Shown: positions 16,415-26,080 of the stretch, piece by piece
How positions within the stretch are numbered: position 1 is the stretch's first letter
Layout: each line of letters begins with the position of its first letter
Source: Leptospiraceae bacterium
GTDB taxonomy: Bacteria > Spirochaetota > Leptospiria > Turneriellales > Turneriellaceae
Assembly: GCA_020440825.1 (NCBI GenBank)
Contig: JAGRNJ010000001.1
Location: 1-64,000, forward strand
Length of the DNA: 64,000 nt
Reading direction: 5' to 3'
The notes under the pieces: model-generated
Told to the model about the DNA's origin: nothing
What the model saw: the letters and a program-made list of their open reading frames with translations, nothing else
The model's database searches: none
Translations under genes and position numbers: made by a program

Positions 16415-17908
16415 ATGAGGGCACTAAGACAAACTATTTTTTTATCATTGATGACCAGTGCTGTCTTGCTTTCTCAATGCCGCTTTGTTCATACGCCAGA
16501 GATAGACTTCCCAATAGAGTATCAACCTCACAACATTTTCCCAAAAAAAATGATCTTAGTCAATGATACCGAGTTTCCCCTGTATGTTGATCAAACCCCG
16601 ATAACCTATGAAGAATATAAAATTTACCGAAAGTATGGCGGCCCGATTTCTCATTATTGGCATTATGATTCATACAATCGACCACAGCAACCGGTAACCG
16701 GCATAACCTACAATCAGGCTGCCGCTTTTTGCAACTGGCGCAGCAGTTTGCAAAAGTTTGAACCGGTTTATACCTTGAGCGAGAATCCCGATTCATGGGG
16801 GTACCATATTTATCAACCCACCTCAGGTTCCGGGTACCGATTGCCAACCTCACAGGAATTTGAAGTTGTTGCCAGGGGCGAGCAAACATACAAAAAATAT
16901 CCGTGGGGTAATGAGTTCTCGAGAAAATGGGCCAACTATGACACCGACAGGGGTTTAACGAAAAGCGAGAAATGGTGGCGTTTGGCCAATGTCAATGAAA
17001 TGAAGCCAAATGCCTCAGGCATTTATAATTTGTCAGGAAACATCTGGCAATGGACCCAGACAAAACCGCATTCTGCAAAGCTGAACAACAAAAAATCAAT
17101 GCGCACCTTAAAAGGCGGTTCATGGGGCTCTTTGTCTCCCGATGAATTGCAGATTTCAAATGAAAGTATTGCAGCTGCCGATTTGTATAATTATGATATA
17201 GGGTTTCGCTGTGTGCTGCCTGCCTCGGTCAAACTATTTGAAAATGGTAAACCCGTTGCCCAAATTCAAACCGGAGTACCGCAGATTGATCGAAATTCAG
17301 ATTATTATTCTTTTGATGCTCTTGAATACAATAACAGTACTGAGTTTTATTCGAGCAGAGAATTTAAGCAAAAATTCACAAGCTATATTGAAGAGCGTTT
17401 TCAAGAGAGTATCTATTTCAAAATTTCAATTGATCAACAACCAAAACTCAATGCGAGTGAACTGGCAGAACTGACGATTGAATCATCTTTGAAGTACAGA
17501 ATAAACCCTGTTTTTTTGCTGGGTATCATGAAATCAGAGAGCGGGGTTGGTACTGTATCTTTTCCCCGCTGGTTTAATAACCCGATGGCATACCACTGGG
17601 GCAATACTCATATGGCAAAAGGTGCTCCCATTTACAATGCACCACTCGGCTGGAACAGAAAATACAGAGATCTGAAAGAAGCTTTTGAAACTTTTGCCTC
17701 GGGTATGCATCGCCAGATTTATAGAAATATTTCGAGAGGCAGTCTTTGGGATTTTCATATGGTGTATGTCGGCTATCAAGCCAACGAATGGATGCTTTCT
17801 CTAGCCAGGGTTTACCGCGATCTTCTGCAGGTAGAAATAACACCCAATAAACCGCAGCGGGATATTGGTCGTTATATTTATCTTGAAGATACAAAGGCTA
17901 CTCAGTAA
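16415..17908 (+). CDS. FGE-sulfatase domain plus glucosaminidase-like lipoprotein
   Basis: The 497-aa protein begins with a lipoprotein signal, MRALRQTIFLSLMTSAVLLSQC. Residues about 45-270 form an FGE-sulfatase (SUMF1) domain, with QTPITYEEYKIYRKYGG, GYRLPTSQEFEVVARG, GIYNLSGNIWQWTQ, LKGGSWGS and GFRCVLP. Residues about 350-480 look like a lysozyme-fold glucosaminidase, with INPVFLLGIMKSESGVGT (Glu of ESG as candidate acid) and NNPMAYHWGN. The first domain is probably a binding module in this setting, as it lacks a formylglycine substrate context. A cell-wall-cleaving lipoprotein is the likeliest role. Its end overlaps the decayed ATP-grasp gene by 11 bases. Confidence 0.85.
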   Translation: MRALRQTIFLSLMTSAVLLSQCRFVHTPEIDFPIEYQPHNIFPKKMILVNDTEFPLYVDQTPITYEEYKIYRKYGGPISHYWHYDSYNRPQQPVTGITYNQAAAFCNWRSSLQKFEPVYTLSENPDSWGYHIYQPTSGSGYRLPTSQEFEVVARGEQTYKKYPWGNEFSRKWANYDTDRGLTKSEKWWRLANVNEMKPNASGIYNLSGNIWQWTQTKPHSAKLNNKKSMRTLKGGSWGSLSPDELQISNESIAAADLYNYDIGFRCVLPASVKLFENGKPVAQIQTGVPQIDRNSDYYSFDALEYNNSTEFYSSREFKQKFTSYIEERFQESIYFKISIDQQPKLNASELAELTIESSLKYRINPVFLLGIMKSESGVGTVSFPRWFNNPMAYHWGNTHMAKGAPIYNAPLGWNRKYRDLKEAFETFASGMHRQIYRNISRGSLWDFHMVYVGYQANEWMLSLARVYRDLLQVEITPNKPQRDIGRYIYLEDTKATQ

Positions 17909-18773
17909 AGAGCCCGCGCAAATTCGCAATTTGAATATCGAGTCCGGGGCGCGCATTTATTTCAAGAATCTTTGGCCCTGATTTATCGTCGAGAGCAAGA
18001 TCAATGCCCGTGTAACCAAGCCCGCTAACCTGTGCGGCCTTTTTTGCAATACTAACCAGATCTCTCCAGCTCGGTACTCTAATGCCGACTACATTTTTGC
18101 CGTGATCGGGGTGTGTGGCACAGGCTTTACCATCTTGAACCGCACTCAGAGTTTCGCCAGTTTCGATATCAACCCCAATCCCTACTGCGCCTTGGTGCAG
18201 GTTGGCCCTGCCACCTGAGGCTTTGGTCGCAATACGCATCATCGCAAGTAAGGGTTTCCCCCGGTGAACAACTATTCTTATGTCGGGCAGACCAGAACAA
18301 AGTTCACCGGTTATATCCCGGGACGTAACTAGCCTTTCTTCGATCTACGCCAGGTCACGATTTCTGCCTTCGCGCGAGTATGCACCGTCAAGAATATCAA
18401 TCAGATGAAATCGTAAGTTAGTGTAATTTATTAAAGTTCCAGATGCGGCTTTAAATTGTTTTTTATTTTTAATTGCCTCAGTGATGTGCCTTTCTAGTAC
18501 AATTAGAATTCCGCACCCTCTACCACCACCCGCCGGTTTAACGGCAAACGAATCGGGTATTGAATCAAAGTCAAAGGCGCGAACCTGTTCGTGTCGATCA
18601 AATGAAGCAAAAGTTTAAGGTACAGGCAACCCTGCATCGGCAAGTATTTTCTTGGAGTAAAGTTTGTTATGGGCAACTTTTTGAATCAGGTAACGTGAAT
18701 TCTCAGGACTAATGAAGTCTATCTCTCTTCGATTAAGACCGATTACCTGTTTAGCGGCAAGTCGTGTAAACAT
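17898..18773 (-). pseudogene. RimK-like ATP-grasp ligase with two in-frame stops
   Basis: One continuous minus-strand frame from ATG 18773 to the stop at 17898 encodes a recognisable alpha-L-glutamate-ligase-like ATP-grasp protein of about 291 codons. It has VIGLNRREIDFI, the glycine loop FAVKPAGGGRGCGILIV, RATKASGGRANLHQG-type sequence and the metal-binding end GPKILEINARPGLDIQIAN. It is broken by TAA at 18615-18617 (after GLPVP) and TAG at 18345-18347 (after GRNRDLA). Sequence on both sides of each stop stays in frame and in family, so these are point nonsense changes rather than frameshifts. Such ligases normally sit beside a 7TM transglutaminase-like protein, whose remnant lies just upstream. 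Confidence 0.85.
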
Positions 18774-19266
18774 TAGAAGAACTCTCCTGCACCGAATCAA
18801 TTTTTCTAAATCGCCATAGCTCGGTGAGGCGTAAACCAGTGTAACGACCCATAAACAGAATCAGTAAAGGGAAAAAGAGAACAGTGTCGGGATAGAGTTG
18901 AATAAAATTACCAAGAACAGACCAACTGAGCAGAAAGTACAGTGCAACCGAGGCAATGATCGTGTGTATGGAAAGCTTGATTGCTTCTTTCAAACTTTGA
19001 TCTATCTGGGCCGAAACAAAACGATCAATAATACCTGCTAATAGAAAAAGAGGCAAGCCCAAGTTAGCAAAGCCGCCATCCGTTGAACCAATTTTCAAAC
19101 TCCATGCGGCTAGAAAAACGATAGTGGTGACTGAGACAATTACCCCGGTGCGTGCGATGTTCAGCAATGCCAGTCTATCCAGGAAAAGTCGCAAAGGCAC
19201 GAAAAGCAATAGGCGGGACGAAGCCAGTTTATGGCAGATTACCAACACAAATAAATATTTTCGCAC
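18751..19266 (-). pseudogene. Truncated 7TM transglutaminase-type membrane protein
   Basis: The 171-codon frame has at least four hydrophobic helices (around TGVIVSVTTIVFLAAW, LGLPLFLLAGIIDRF, LSIHTIIASVALYFLLSW, TVLFFPLLILFMGRYTGL) and ends RLTELWRFRK. This fits the C-terminal membrane half of the 7TM proteins that precede RimK-like ATP-grasp ligases. The normal partner has several hundred residues before this, including an inactive transglutaminase domain; here it is missing and the formate ligase gene begins 27 bases away on the other strand. The 3' end overlaps the ligase start by 23 bases, as in intact pairs. I read it as a 5'-truncated relic. Confidence 0.65.
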
Positions 19267-19292
19267 TGATCTGGTTTTATTTTTTATCTTAA

Positions 19293-20921
19293 ATGCAAAA
19301 CCTGAAACCTATTACAGAAATTGCGGTAGAGAACGGTCTACCAGTCGATGAGCTTGAACTCTATGGCAAATACAAGGCAAAGGTACCCTATACTTTAATT
19401 AATCAAGATAAAGCAAATAATTCAAAACTCATTCTCATGACCTCAACCACCCCCAATAAAGCAGGTGCGGGTAAAACAACGACCTCGATAGCCCTCGCAC
19501 AGGGCTTAAAGAAACTGGGCAAAAAAGCCACCCTTGCCTTGCGCGAACCCTCCCTGGGCCCTGTGTTCGGTATGAAAGGCGGGGCAACCGGGGGCGGCCT
19601 CAGTTCTGTGCACCCGTCTAATGATATCAATCTTCATTTTAACGGTGATTTTCATGCGATTACTGCAGCCAATAATCTGATCGCAGCACTGGTTGATAAC
19701 TACCGGTACTACAACAAAAAGAATAACCCTCTGACTAAAATTTACTGGAAACGTGCATTAGATATGAACGATCGCTCATTAAGGTCAATGATCGCAGGGC
19801 TCGAAGGCAACGGGCTGCCTACAGAAACCGGTTTTGATATCACAGCTGCCTCAGAGATAATGGCCATCTTTTGCCTTGCCGAGAGCCTGGTAGACCTCGA
19901 GCATAGAATCAATAACATTAGAATAGGCAAAAGGGCGGATGGATCTGCTTTCTATTTTGGCGAACTGGAATCAACCGGTGCGGTAATTGCATTGCTGCAG
20001 CAGGCCATCCACCCGAATCTTGTTCAAACCACCGAAGGGGTACCGGCTTTTATTCACGGTGGGCCGTTTGCCAATATTGCTCACGGCTGTAACAGTGTAC
20101 TGGCAACACGCATGGCAATGACCTACGGTGACTATGCCATTACCGAGGCGGGTTTTGGTGCAGACCTCGGGGCAGAAAAATTCATGAATATTAAATGTCG
20201 TGCAGCTCACCTGCAGCCAGCAGCAACTGTAATTGTCACCAACTCGATGTCATTGAAATTGCACGGCGGTCTTGCAGAACAGGCGATGAAAAAACCAGCC
20301 GAGCAGGAGCTCCGGTTGGGATTAAAAAACCTGGAAAGGCATGTTGAGAATATGCAGAGCTTTAATCAGAAAGTTATTGTCGCCTATAACAAATTTCCGT
20401 TTGATTCTGAAAACGAAATCGGTATCGTTGAGCAATGGTGCAAAGACAGGAATATCCCGTTTGCAGAACATGAAGGTTTCGCGAAAGGTTCTGCCGGCTG
20501 TAAAAAGCTTGCTCAGACAGTTATTGAAAGTACTCTTGATAAAAATGAAAAACCAATTACGTTTACTTACTCTGAGAATGACAGCATTGAAGATAAACTG
20601 AAGAAAATTGTTCAGAAAATTTATCGCGGCAGTTCTATTTCTTTTTCAAGCCAGGCTCTGGCAAACCTGAAAAAACTTTCAGCAGACGAACAAAAGCTTC
20701 CCATTTGCATCGCAAAAACCCAGTACTCTTTCACCCAGGATGCCGGCATCTCTGGCGCCCCAGAGAATTTTGAAATAAACTTTAAAGAACTGATTGTCAA
20801 TCGTGGGGCCGGGTTTCTGGTAGCGGTTGCGGGAGAGATGCTGCGCATGCCGGGCCTGCCTAAGATTCCACAGGCAACCAAGATCAAAATTGAAAACGGA
20901 GAGATTGCCGGTTTACTGTAA
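19293..20921 (+). CDS. fhs: Formate--tetrahydrofolate ligase
   Basis: The 542-aa enzyme makes 10-formyl-tetrahydrofolate from formate, ATP and THF for one-carbon metabolism. Signature segments: STTPNKAGAGKTTTSIALAQ (P-loop) near residue 50, LREPSLGPVFGMKGGATGGG near 83, DINLHFNGDFHAITAANNL near 110, and the C-terminal PGLPKIPQA. Length is close to the usual 550-560 aa. It lies divergent from the decayed 7TM gene, and its last nine bases overlap the end of the membrane-protein gene on the minus strand. Start is ATG 19293. Confidence 0.96.
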   Translation: MQNLKPITEIAVENGLPVDELELYGKYKAKVPYTLINQDKANNSKLILMTSTTPNKAGAGKTTTSIALAQGLKKLGKKATLALREPSLGPVFGMKGGATGGGLSSVHPSNDINLHFNGDFHAITAANNLIAALVDNYRYYNKKNNPLTKIYWKRALDMNDRSLRSMIAGLEGNGLPTETGFDITAASEIMAIFCLAESLVDLEHRINNIRIGKRADGSAFYFGELESTGAVIALLQQAIHPNLVQTTEGVPAFIHGGPFANIAHGCNSVLATRMAMTYGDYAITEAGFGADLGAEKFMNIKCRAAHLQPAATVIVTNSMSLKLHGGLAEQAMKKPAEQELRLGLKNLERHVENMQSFNQKVIVAYNKFPFDSENEIGIVEQWCKDRNIPFAEHEGFAKGSAGCKKLAQTVIESTLDKNEKPITFTYSENDSIEDKLKKIVQKIYRGSSISFSSQALANLKKLSADEQKLPICIAKTQYSFTQDAGISGAPENFEINFKELIVNRGAGFLVAVAGEMLRMPGLPKIPQATKIKIENGEIAGLL

Positions 20922-21452
20922 TTTTTTGACAGAAAGCAAAGATTTATTTGATCTCGCATAGAAAAAGCGGTAACGGGCATTATTTTCAAATATATCTTTG
21001 AGGTAGGCATTTACATTATTAAACTGAAAATCTTTCGCTTTTAAGTAAGGCATATAGGCCCGGCCTTTTACTCCGTAATCAATTTCAGAGCCGGGAACTT
21101 CCAGGTTCTCAACGATATCTGCTTTGTTTACCGATAGAAAATTTGTGACTGCCTGAAAAGCCAACCAGTTAAAGAGTATCGAAAGCCCTCCGCCGAAAAT
21201 ACCCAGCCCCAGAAGCAGGTAAGGAGAAACTCTTTCACCAGTTTTGCTGAGCACCGAATAATCAGTGAAGAACCAGTATAAATTCAAGACAGAGATCGTT
21301 GTAAAGACTGCAATTAAAATTGCAGCCATGATGATTTTAAGCCTTTCTCTGGAACGAATATTTTTCTTTTGTGATTCAGAGATTGCCCCCTGCTCGTTTA
21401 ACTTCATATCTTCTGAATTGAAATTAAAAACGGTCATCAATTTGTCCTGCAT
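20913..21452 (-). CDS. Membrane protein of unknown function, two helices
   Basis: The 179-aa product has two membrane segments, IIMAAILIAVFTTISVLNLYW near residue 40 and YLLLGLGIFGGGLSILFNWLA near 75. It continues with a soluble C-terminal part (DYGVKGRAYMPYLKAKDFQF...). I recognise no family. It lies 49 bases after the stop of the large zinc-ribbon membrane protein (ends 21502) and may be co-transcribed with it. Start is ATG 21452. Confidence 0.65.
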   Translation of the reverse strand: MQDKLMTVFNFNSEDMKLNEQGAISESQKKNIRSRERLKIIMAAILIAVFTTISVLNLYWFFTDYSVLSKTGERVSPYLLLGLGIFGGGLSILFNWLAFQAVTNFLSVNKADIVENLEVPGSEIDYGVKGRAYMPYLKAKDFQFNNVNAYLKDIFENNARYRFFYARSNKSLLSVKKLQ

Positions 21453-21501
21453 TTCAAGAGAAAAGTCAAACCGTTTTTTTTTCAGACAGTCAATTGAATT
21501 C

Positions 21502-24216
21502 TTAACTGATTTTCACTTCATAGAGCAGCCAGTCTGGCATTTTTTCTGGAATATCTGAGCCGCAATACTGACATTTTGACGAATCAGTTTGAGGTAAAGG
21601 ACCCCCACAGTTTTGGCAGCCCAGATCTGCAAACCCGTGAGCGATACCATTGTGGAATTCCTGATCAAGCCCCAAAGCCAGAACTGCATCATGATTTTCT
21701 GGTCTCTTCCCGGGTGCATCTGCGGCACTGTAACGAATTTTCACCCAGGCAAATAACCGACCGCTTTTTGCAAAGGCTGATGAGGTCGTATCTGATTTCC
21801 CCACTACCGGAATGTAAACCGGTTCAGGGGGCAAACCTTGTATTTCCTGATAAAACTTTGGTACACTGTTGCGCAGCAGAGCATGTGACGAAATGCCGTC
21901 CCGAGCAGCTAAGTAATTCCAGAAAAGGTAAGAAGCACGGTCTTCGAGCTTTTGAGTTCCCGACGGTACCTGAGGTTTCTTTTGCTCGTTAGCCGAACTC
22001 CATTCACTCTCTTGTGTGATTTCTGTTAAAACCCAGTCATATTCACCCGAAGCAAACAGACTTCCGCAAGACTCGCATTTGTTTGATTCGCTTAAACGAC
22101 GGGCAGCTGCCCCGCAAGCAGGGCAGGTCCCATTCAACACACCCTGACCGCTTCTGGTTTTGGCAGATGATTTTCTTGTGAATGAGTAGATTTCAGTAAA
22201 CTTTTCAAGTCGGGCAGATTTTACTGCCTTTAATGCCGATGATTCATCTAAAGATGCTGGCAGATCTTTGCTGCGAATTTGAGCAAACATTCGCATATGA
22301 ACTGTTTGATAACCATCTTTCGTCACAGGCTCCCCTGCAGGCAGAAACTTTAAAACCCTGAAGTCTGTGATACGGTTTCGCAATTTTTCGTTTTGAACCA
22401 TCATTTTTATCTGTAGGTCTAATCTGCGCACCATTCCCTGAGACAGATAACTGCGTACACTTTCCATCTGATTGCCAGACCATGCGGTCTGTAATTTTTC
22501 TGCAATTAGAGTAGCGAGTTGCACAAAACCAGACCAGTCAAATGCAGTATCCTGCTTGTGAATTTTATTCGTAAACTCAACAATCAAATTTTCTTCAGCC
22601 AGTTTTTTCTTTTTACGGCTAGAGGTAACTCCATAAAAAATCAATGATGTTAAAAAAATTAAAATTATCGGTCCCGGGTATTTTGCTACAGTCAAAAAAT
22701 GATATCCGCCGGGTGAGTGTATAATCGATTGAATTGCAAAGAAATATTTACTTAAAGCAGAGTAAAAATTACCTGTACATGTATCGGGTAGAGCGAAGGC
22801 CAGATTCACATTTTCGGATACATAAATGGGAAAATTTATTTTGAGGGCGGATGACTCACTGCTCAAGTTTTGAAATTTTTCAGGCAACAGGTTGCCTATA
22901 TTCAGATAATTCCCGCTTAATGCTGAATACTCACTTCCTGAAACCTTCACATAAGTCTGTAATCTTAAATTATCAAGATTGCAATCCTGATCTTGTTGTA
23001 TCTGCAGCTCAATACCACTTTGATGTATTGCGTTTCTATCTGGTTTTAAAAGAGTAAGCCATTGAAAGTCCTGTTCGTCTTTTTGAAATACAGAACCAGA
23101 GACTGCATAGCCACCGTTTATTTTTTTGTTAGATGATTTTCTTTCAATGTCAAGAGAATTTCCAGACCAGAATCTGGAGTCAAAGTCACCCTGCTGTTTG
23201 CCAATAAAGATATCAGGAAATGCCTGCGCTTCTGAATTGTCAGAATGGTCAGGAAAATGGTAAAAAGACTCTAAAAAGAAGTGGGAAGTGTCTAAAAAGC
23301 GCTTTTCTGTATTTGCAAGCTCAAAATTAACATTCCAGTATTGAATTGAGCTTGAACCCAAGTCAAGATTATAGTGAGAGCGAGTAACAGGCAAAATATT
23401 CGAGTAACGTTTTTCACCAAAAGTCAATTTCTGGATGCTCTCTGCCTGGCGTTCACCAATGAACACTACAGATACCAGTGAATGGTTTTGATTAGATTGG
23501 TATGTACATTCTTTTAAATCACAAATTTTTTGAGAGAGATCATAGATGGTAAGCGCACTAGGGTTATCATATTCTTGCCAGAACACTGCTGCACGAAAGC
23601 CATCCGCATTTCGAATAATTAATTCTTTTTTCGCAGAATCAGCGAGTCGAAGGTTAACAATGATTAGTTGGTTCTTTTGTTCAGCCGTGATATCTTTGGG
23701 GGCTGTGACCAGTTTTAGTTTTAATTCATCTACATATTTTTCAGACGATTTAGAAATATTGATCAAGCCGTTCTCAGAATAAGACAGGTTCGTTCCGAAC
23801 CCTGATGCACTGGAAGAGACAACACGAATACCAGAAGCAAAATTATCAACGCTATAGGGTATCTCGATGCCCAAAACCTTTGGATTCTTGTATTGTTTTA
23901 GAGCATCATCAGAGTTTGCAAGTTTCAACTCTATACCCGTTGTTATTTCCAGATTATTATTCAACTCAACAGTTATTTGTGCAGATTCCGTTTTCCAGAA
24001 TTTAGTATAGTAAGGGGAATTATTTGTGGTTGAATAGGAACTTGACGAAGTCGATTTACTCGAAGAAGAGCTGGATCCTGAATATCCCTTGTATCCCGAG
24101 CTGCCGCCAAAACTCGAAGACCCTCCGCTGCTGTAACTGCCGCCACGGCCGGCACGGCCTTGAGTTGCCTGGGAAAACGCAAGGGAGATAAGCAGCAGTA
24201 TAAGTATTCTCTTCAC
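21502..24216 (-). CDS. Tim44-like membrane protein with two zinc ribbons
   Basis: The 904-aa protein starts with a signal peptide (MKRILILLLISLAFSQATQG) and a Gly/Ser-rich stretch to about residue 65. A large beta-rich extracytoplasmic part follows to about 505. One membrane helix (PIILIFLTSLIFYGV, about 512-530) is followed by a basic RKKKK stop-transfer. The C-terminal part contains a Tim44-like region near 570-690 (LATLIAEKLQTAWSGNQ, then MRMFAQIRSKDL), a zinc ribbon CPACG...CESCG near 695-717, and a second CQNCG...CQYCG near 867-885. N-terminal outside and Tim44/zinc ribbons inside is the inferred topology. Function is unknown. Confidence 0.7.
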   Translation of the reverse strand: MKRILILLLISLAFSQATQGRAGRGGSYSSGGSSSFGGSSGYKGYSGSSSSSSKSTSSSSYSTTNNSPYYTKFWKTESAQITVELNNNLEITTGIELKLANSDDALKQYKNPKVLGIEIPYSVDNFASGIRVVSSSASGFGTNLSYSENGLINISKSSEKYVDELKLKLVTAPKDITAEQKNQLIIVNLRLADSAKKELIIRNADGFRAAVFWQEYDNPSALTIYDLSQKICDLKECTYQSNQNHSLVSVVFIGERQAESIQKLTFGEKRYSNILPVTRSHYNLDLGSSSIQYWNVNFELANTEKRFLDTSHFFLESFYHFPDHSDNSEAQAFPDIFIGKQQGDFDSRFWSGNSLDIERKSSNKKINGGYAVSGSVFQKDEQDFQWLTLLKPDRNAIHQSGIELQIQQDQDCNLDNLRLQTYVKVSGSEYSALSGNYLNIGNLLPEKFQNLSSESSALKINFPIYVSENVNLAFALPDTCTGNFYSALSKYFFAIQSIIHSPGGYHFLTVAKYPGPIILIFLTSLIFYGVTSSRKKKKLAEENLIVEFTNKIHKQDTAFDWSGFVQLATLIAEKLQTAWSGNQMESVRSYLSQGMVRRLDLQIKMMVQNEKLRNRITDFRVLKFLPAGEPVTKDGYQTVHMRMFAQIRSKDLPASLDESSALKAVKSARLEKFTEIYSFTRKSSAKTRSGQGVLNGTCPACGAAARRLSESNKCESCGSLFASGEYDWVLTEITQESEWSSANEQKKPQVPSGTQKLEDRASYLFWNYLAARDGISSHALLRNSVPKFYQEIQGLPPEPVYIPVVGKSDTTSSAFAKSGRLFAWVKIRYSAADAPGKRPENHDAVLALGLDQEFHNGIAHGFADLGCQNCGGPLPQTDSSKCQYCGSDIPEKMPDWLLYEVKIS

Positions 24217-24218
24217 GA

Positions 24219-24256
24219 AATTCTTGTTTCCTATGCGGGGTAAATTGACAAGAATT
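24219..24256. repeat. 9-bp inverted repeat before the Tim44-like gene
   Basis: AATTCTTGT (24219-24227) and ACAAGAATT (24248-24256) are perfect arms 20 bases apart, directly upstream of the start at 24216 and after the PAP2 stop. It could be an operator or an mRNA stem-loop; no T-run follows on either strand. Confidence 0.4.
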
Positions 24257-24267
24257 ATTGAAGGTCT

Positions 24268-25146
24268 TTAAAAAAAGCCGGTGACACTGGCCTGCAGCCC
24301 GCCTTCTGCGGGAAAAACGGAGAAGCCGATATTATGAATTTTATCCTGTCTAGAGTTAAGGGAATATTCATCTGTCGCAAGCGAGTCTCTGCGAAAGTTA
24401 CTGCCAATTGTATAGCCAATGACATGCCCAAGCAAAGCGCCGGCGATAATGTCAGATGTCCAGTGTGCATCATAATCTACCATTGCCAGCCCCATAAACG
24501 CAGATGCCGGGTATCCGACCAGTTTTAGCCACCAGTTATCAGGATAATATGCCACCATGGCCGAGACAAATGCAAAGGTTGAACTGGTGTGTCCGCTTGG
24601 CCAGGCGATTCTCACAGATTCATTTGCAATATTATAGTTGAAGAATTGAAAATCATCGGCCCGGGATGAACGCTTATGACCACTGGGCCCATAGAATTCA
24701 AATTCTCCGTTTTTAAGGGGCTGACGCCTGCCACTGGCATATTTCATGGTCATTGTAATGGCCCCCACCACTGCAACAGCCTGCAACCCAGCAGACCCGG
24801 CAGACATGATCTCTGAGGAGTCATAATTATAGCCGTACAAGTACATTACCCCTGCAGGAAGCACCTGCCAGAACCAGCCTGCAACGACCATCGCATAACC
24901 AATATCATCACCAATAGGATTTTCACGCTGGAACCAGGTCTGCGCAGAGCGATCAGCTCCGCTGCCCACCATTGTGATGGTCGCAGCAACCCCGCCTAAA
25001 TGATAGAAAGAATTTGTCCCGGTATACGAGTCGGCAATATTTCCCCAGAGATTGTGCCAGGGATGAAGTCCCGCACCCCACAGGCTGCCTCCAAAACCGG
25101 AAGATGTCATAATGATTACAAACAAGAATCTGCGGAACTGTAACAT
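24268..25146 (-). CDS. PAP2 superfamily phosphatase
   Basis: The 292-aa protein is an exported or membrane PAP2 (type 2 phosphatidic acid phosphatase/vanadium-haloperoxidase fold) enzyme. The three catalytic blocks are visible: KYASGRRQP near residue 130, WPSGHTSS near 180 (catalytic His), and YDAHWTSDIIAG near 220 with the nucleophile His. It has an N-terminal signal-like helix (FRRFLFVIIMTSSGFGG) and several hydrophobic stretches. It probably dephosphorylates a lipid phosphate such as phosphatidate or undecaprenyl diphosphate; the substrate is inferred. Start is ATG 25146, divergent from the methyltransferase. Confidence 0.9.
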   Translation of the reverse strand: MLQFRRFLFVIIMTSSGFGGSLWGAGLHPWHNLWGNIADSYTGTNSFYHLGGVAATITMVGSGADRSAQTWFQRENPIGDDIGYAMVVAGWFWQVLPAGVMYLYGYNYDSSEIMSAGSAGLQAVAVVGAITMTMKYASGRRQPLKNGEFEFYGPSGHKRSSRADDFQFFNYNIANESVRIAWPSGHTSSTFAFVSAMVAYYPDNWWLKLVGYPASAFMGLAMVDYDAHWTSDIIAGALLGHVIGYTIGSNFRRDSLATDEYSLNSRQDKIHNIGFSVFPAEGGLQASVTGFF

Positions 25147-25217
25147 AGCAAATGATTACTGAAATTTACAACAATCGAAAAATATTATTTTCAGAAAAGA
25201 GTTTATTTTACAAATCC

Positions 25218-25246
25218 TTGACAAATTAAACCGTCGAAATATTAAT
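25218..25246 (+). promoter_or_regulatory. Promoter for the methyltransferase gene
   Basis: A consensus -35 TTGACA (25218-25223) is followed after 17 bases by ATTAAT (25241-25246), a 4/6 match to the -10 box. It lies in the 141-base gap between divergent genes, about 40 bases before ATG 25288. Confidence 0.45.
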
Positions 25247-25287
25247 TGCATTGGAACTAAGTTGTTTAAGTTCTCGGGATGTGAGTC

Positions 25288-26064
25288 ATGAAAAGCTATT
25301 TTGAAGAGCAGAGTTCACACTACCATGTTTTTCGGCCAGATTACCCAACGGAGCTATATACTGAAATTTATAGTCATGTATCTGCATTTGAACTCGGTGT
25401 AGACGTTGCATGCGGGTCTGGGCAGGCAACCAGATCTCTCGCACAGAAATTCGCCAAGATAATTGCTATCGACAACAGCAAAAACCAGCTCGAACAGATG
25501 GCAGCCTTAAGCAATGTACAAAAATTACATTTGCAGGCAGAAGAAATCTCTCAACAGATAGAACCAGATTCTGTGGATTTACTGGTGGTGGCGCAGGCTT
25601 TTCATTGGTTCAGACACATAGACTTTTTTAAGGCACTTCTGACAGTTTTGAAAAAAAACTCAACTTTTGCAGTCTGGGGTTACAATAAAAATTCAATTCT
25701 ATTCACCGATGAGAAACCAGATTCACAAAGTCAGGCTGTATTCGAAGACTTCTACTCAAATATTGTTGGCAGCTACTGGCCCCCTGAGAGAGTTCACATT
25801 GAGTCTCAATACAAAAATATTGTTTTTCCGAATTTTCTGACCGAAATACCGGTTCAAAAGAAGTTTCAGATCGAGCGAAGAATGTCCCGGGCAGATTTTC
25901 TGGGATATTTGTCAAGCTGGTCGGCAACGACTCTGTATACAAAAGACAGGGGAGTTTCGCCCATTGAGAGTTGCAATAAAACTCTATCTCAATACTGGCC
26001 AGACAATGAAGCTCGAATGATTGTCTGGCCGATCTTTATTAGAACCTTCAAAAACTCGGGCTAA
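25288..26064 (+). CDS. Class I SAM-dependent methyltransferase
   Basis: The 258-aa protein has a class I Rossmann methyltransferase domain: motif I FELGVDVACGSGQATRSLA near residue 38, the acidic loop IAIDNS near 60, and motif IV DLLVVAQAFHWF near 98, the pattern of Methyltransf_11-type enzymes of the yeast TMT1/UbiE-like group. The acceptor is unknown. It appears to be monocistronic, with two hairpins following its stop. Start is ATG 25288. Confidence 0.88.
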   Translation: MKSYFEEQSSHYHVFRPDYPTELYTEIYSHVSAFELGVDVACGSGQATRSLAQKFAKIIAIDNSKNQLEQMAALSNVQKLHLQAEEISQQIEPDSVDLLVVAQAFHWFRHIDFFKALLTVLKKNSTFAVWGYNKNSILFTDEKPDSQSQAVFEDFYSNIVGSYWPPERVHIESQYKNIVFPNFLTEIPVQKKFQIERRMSRADFLGYLSSWSATTLYTKDRGVSPIESCNKTLSQYWPDNEARMIVWPIFIRTFKNSG

Positions 26065-26080
26065 AATATAGAATTTCAGT

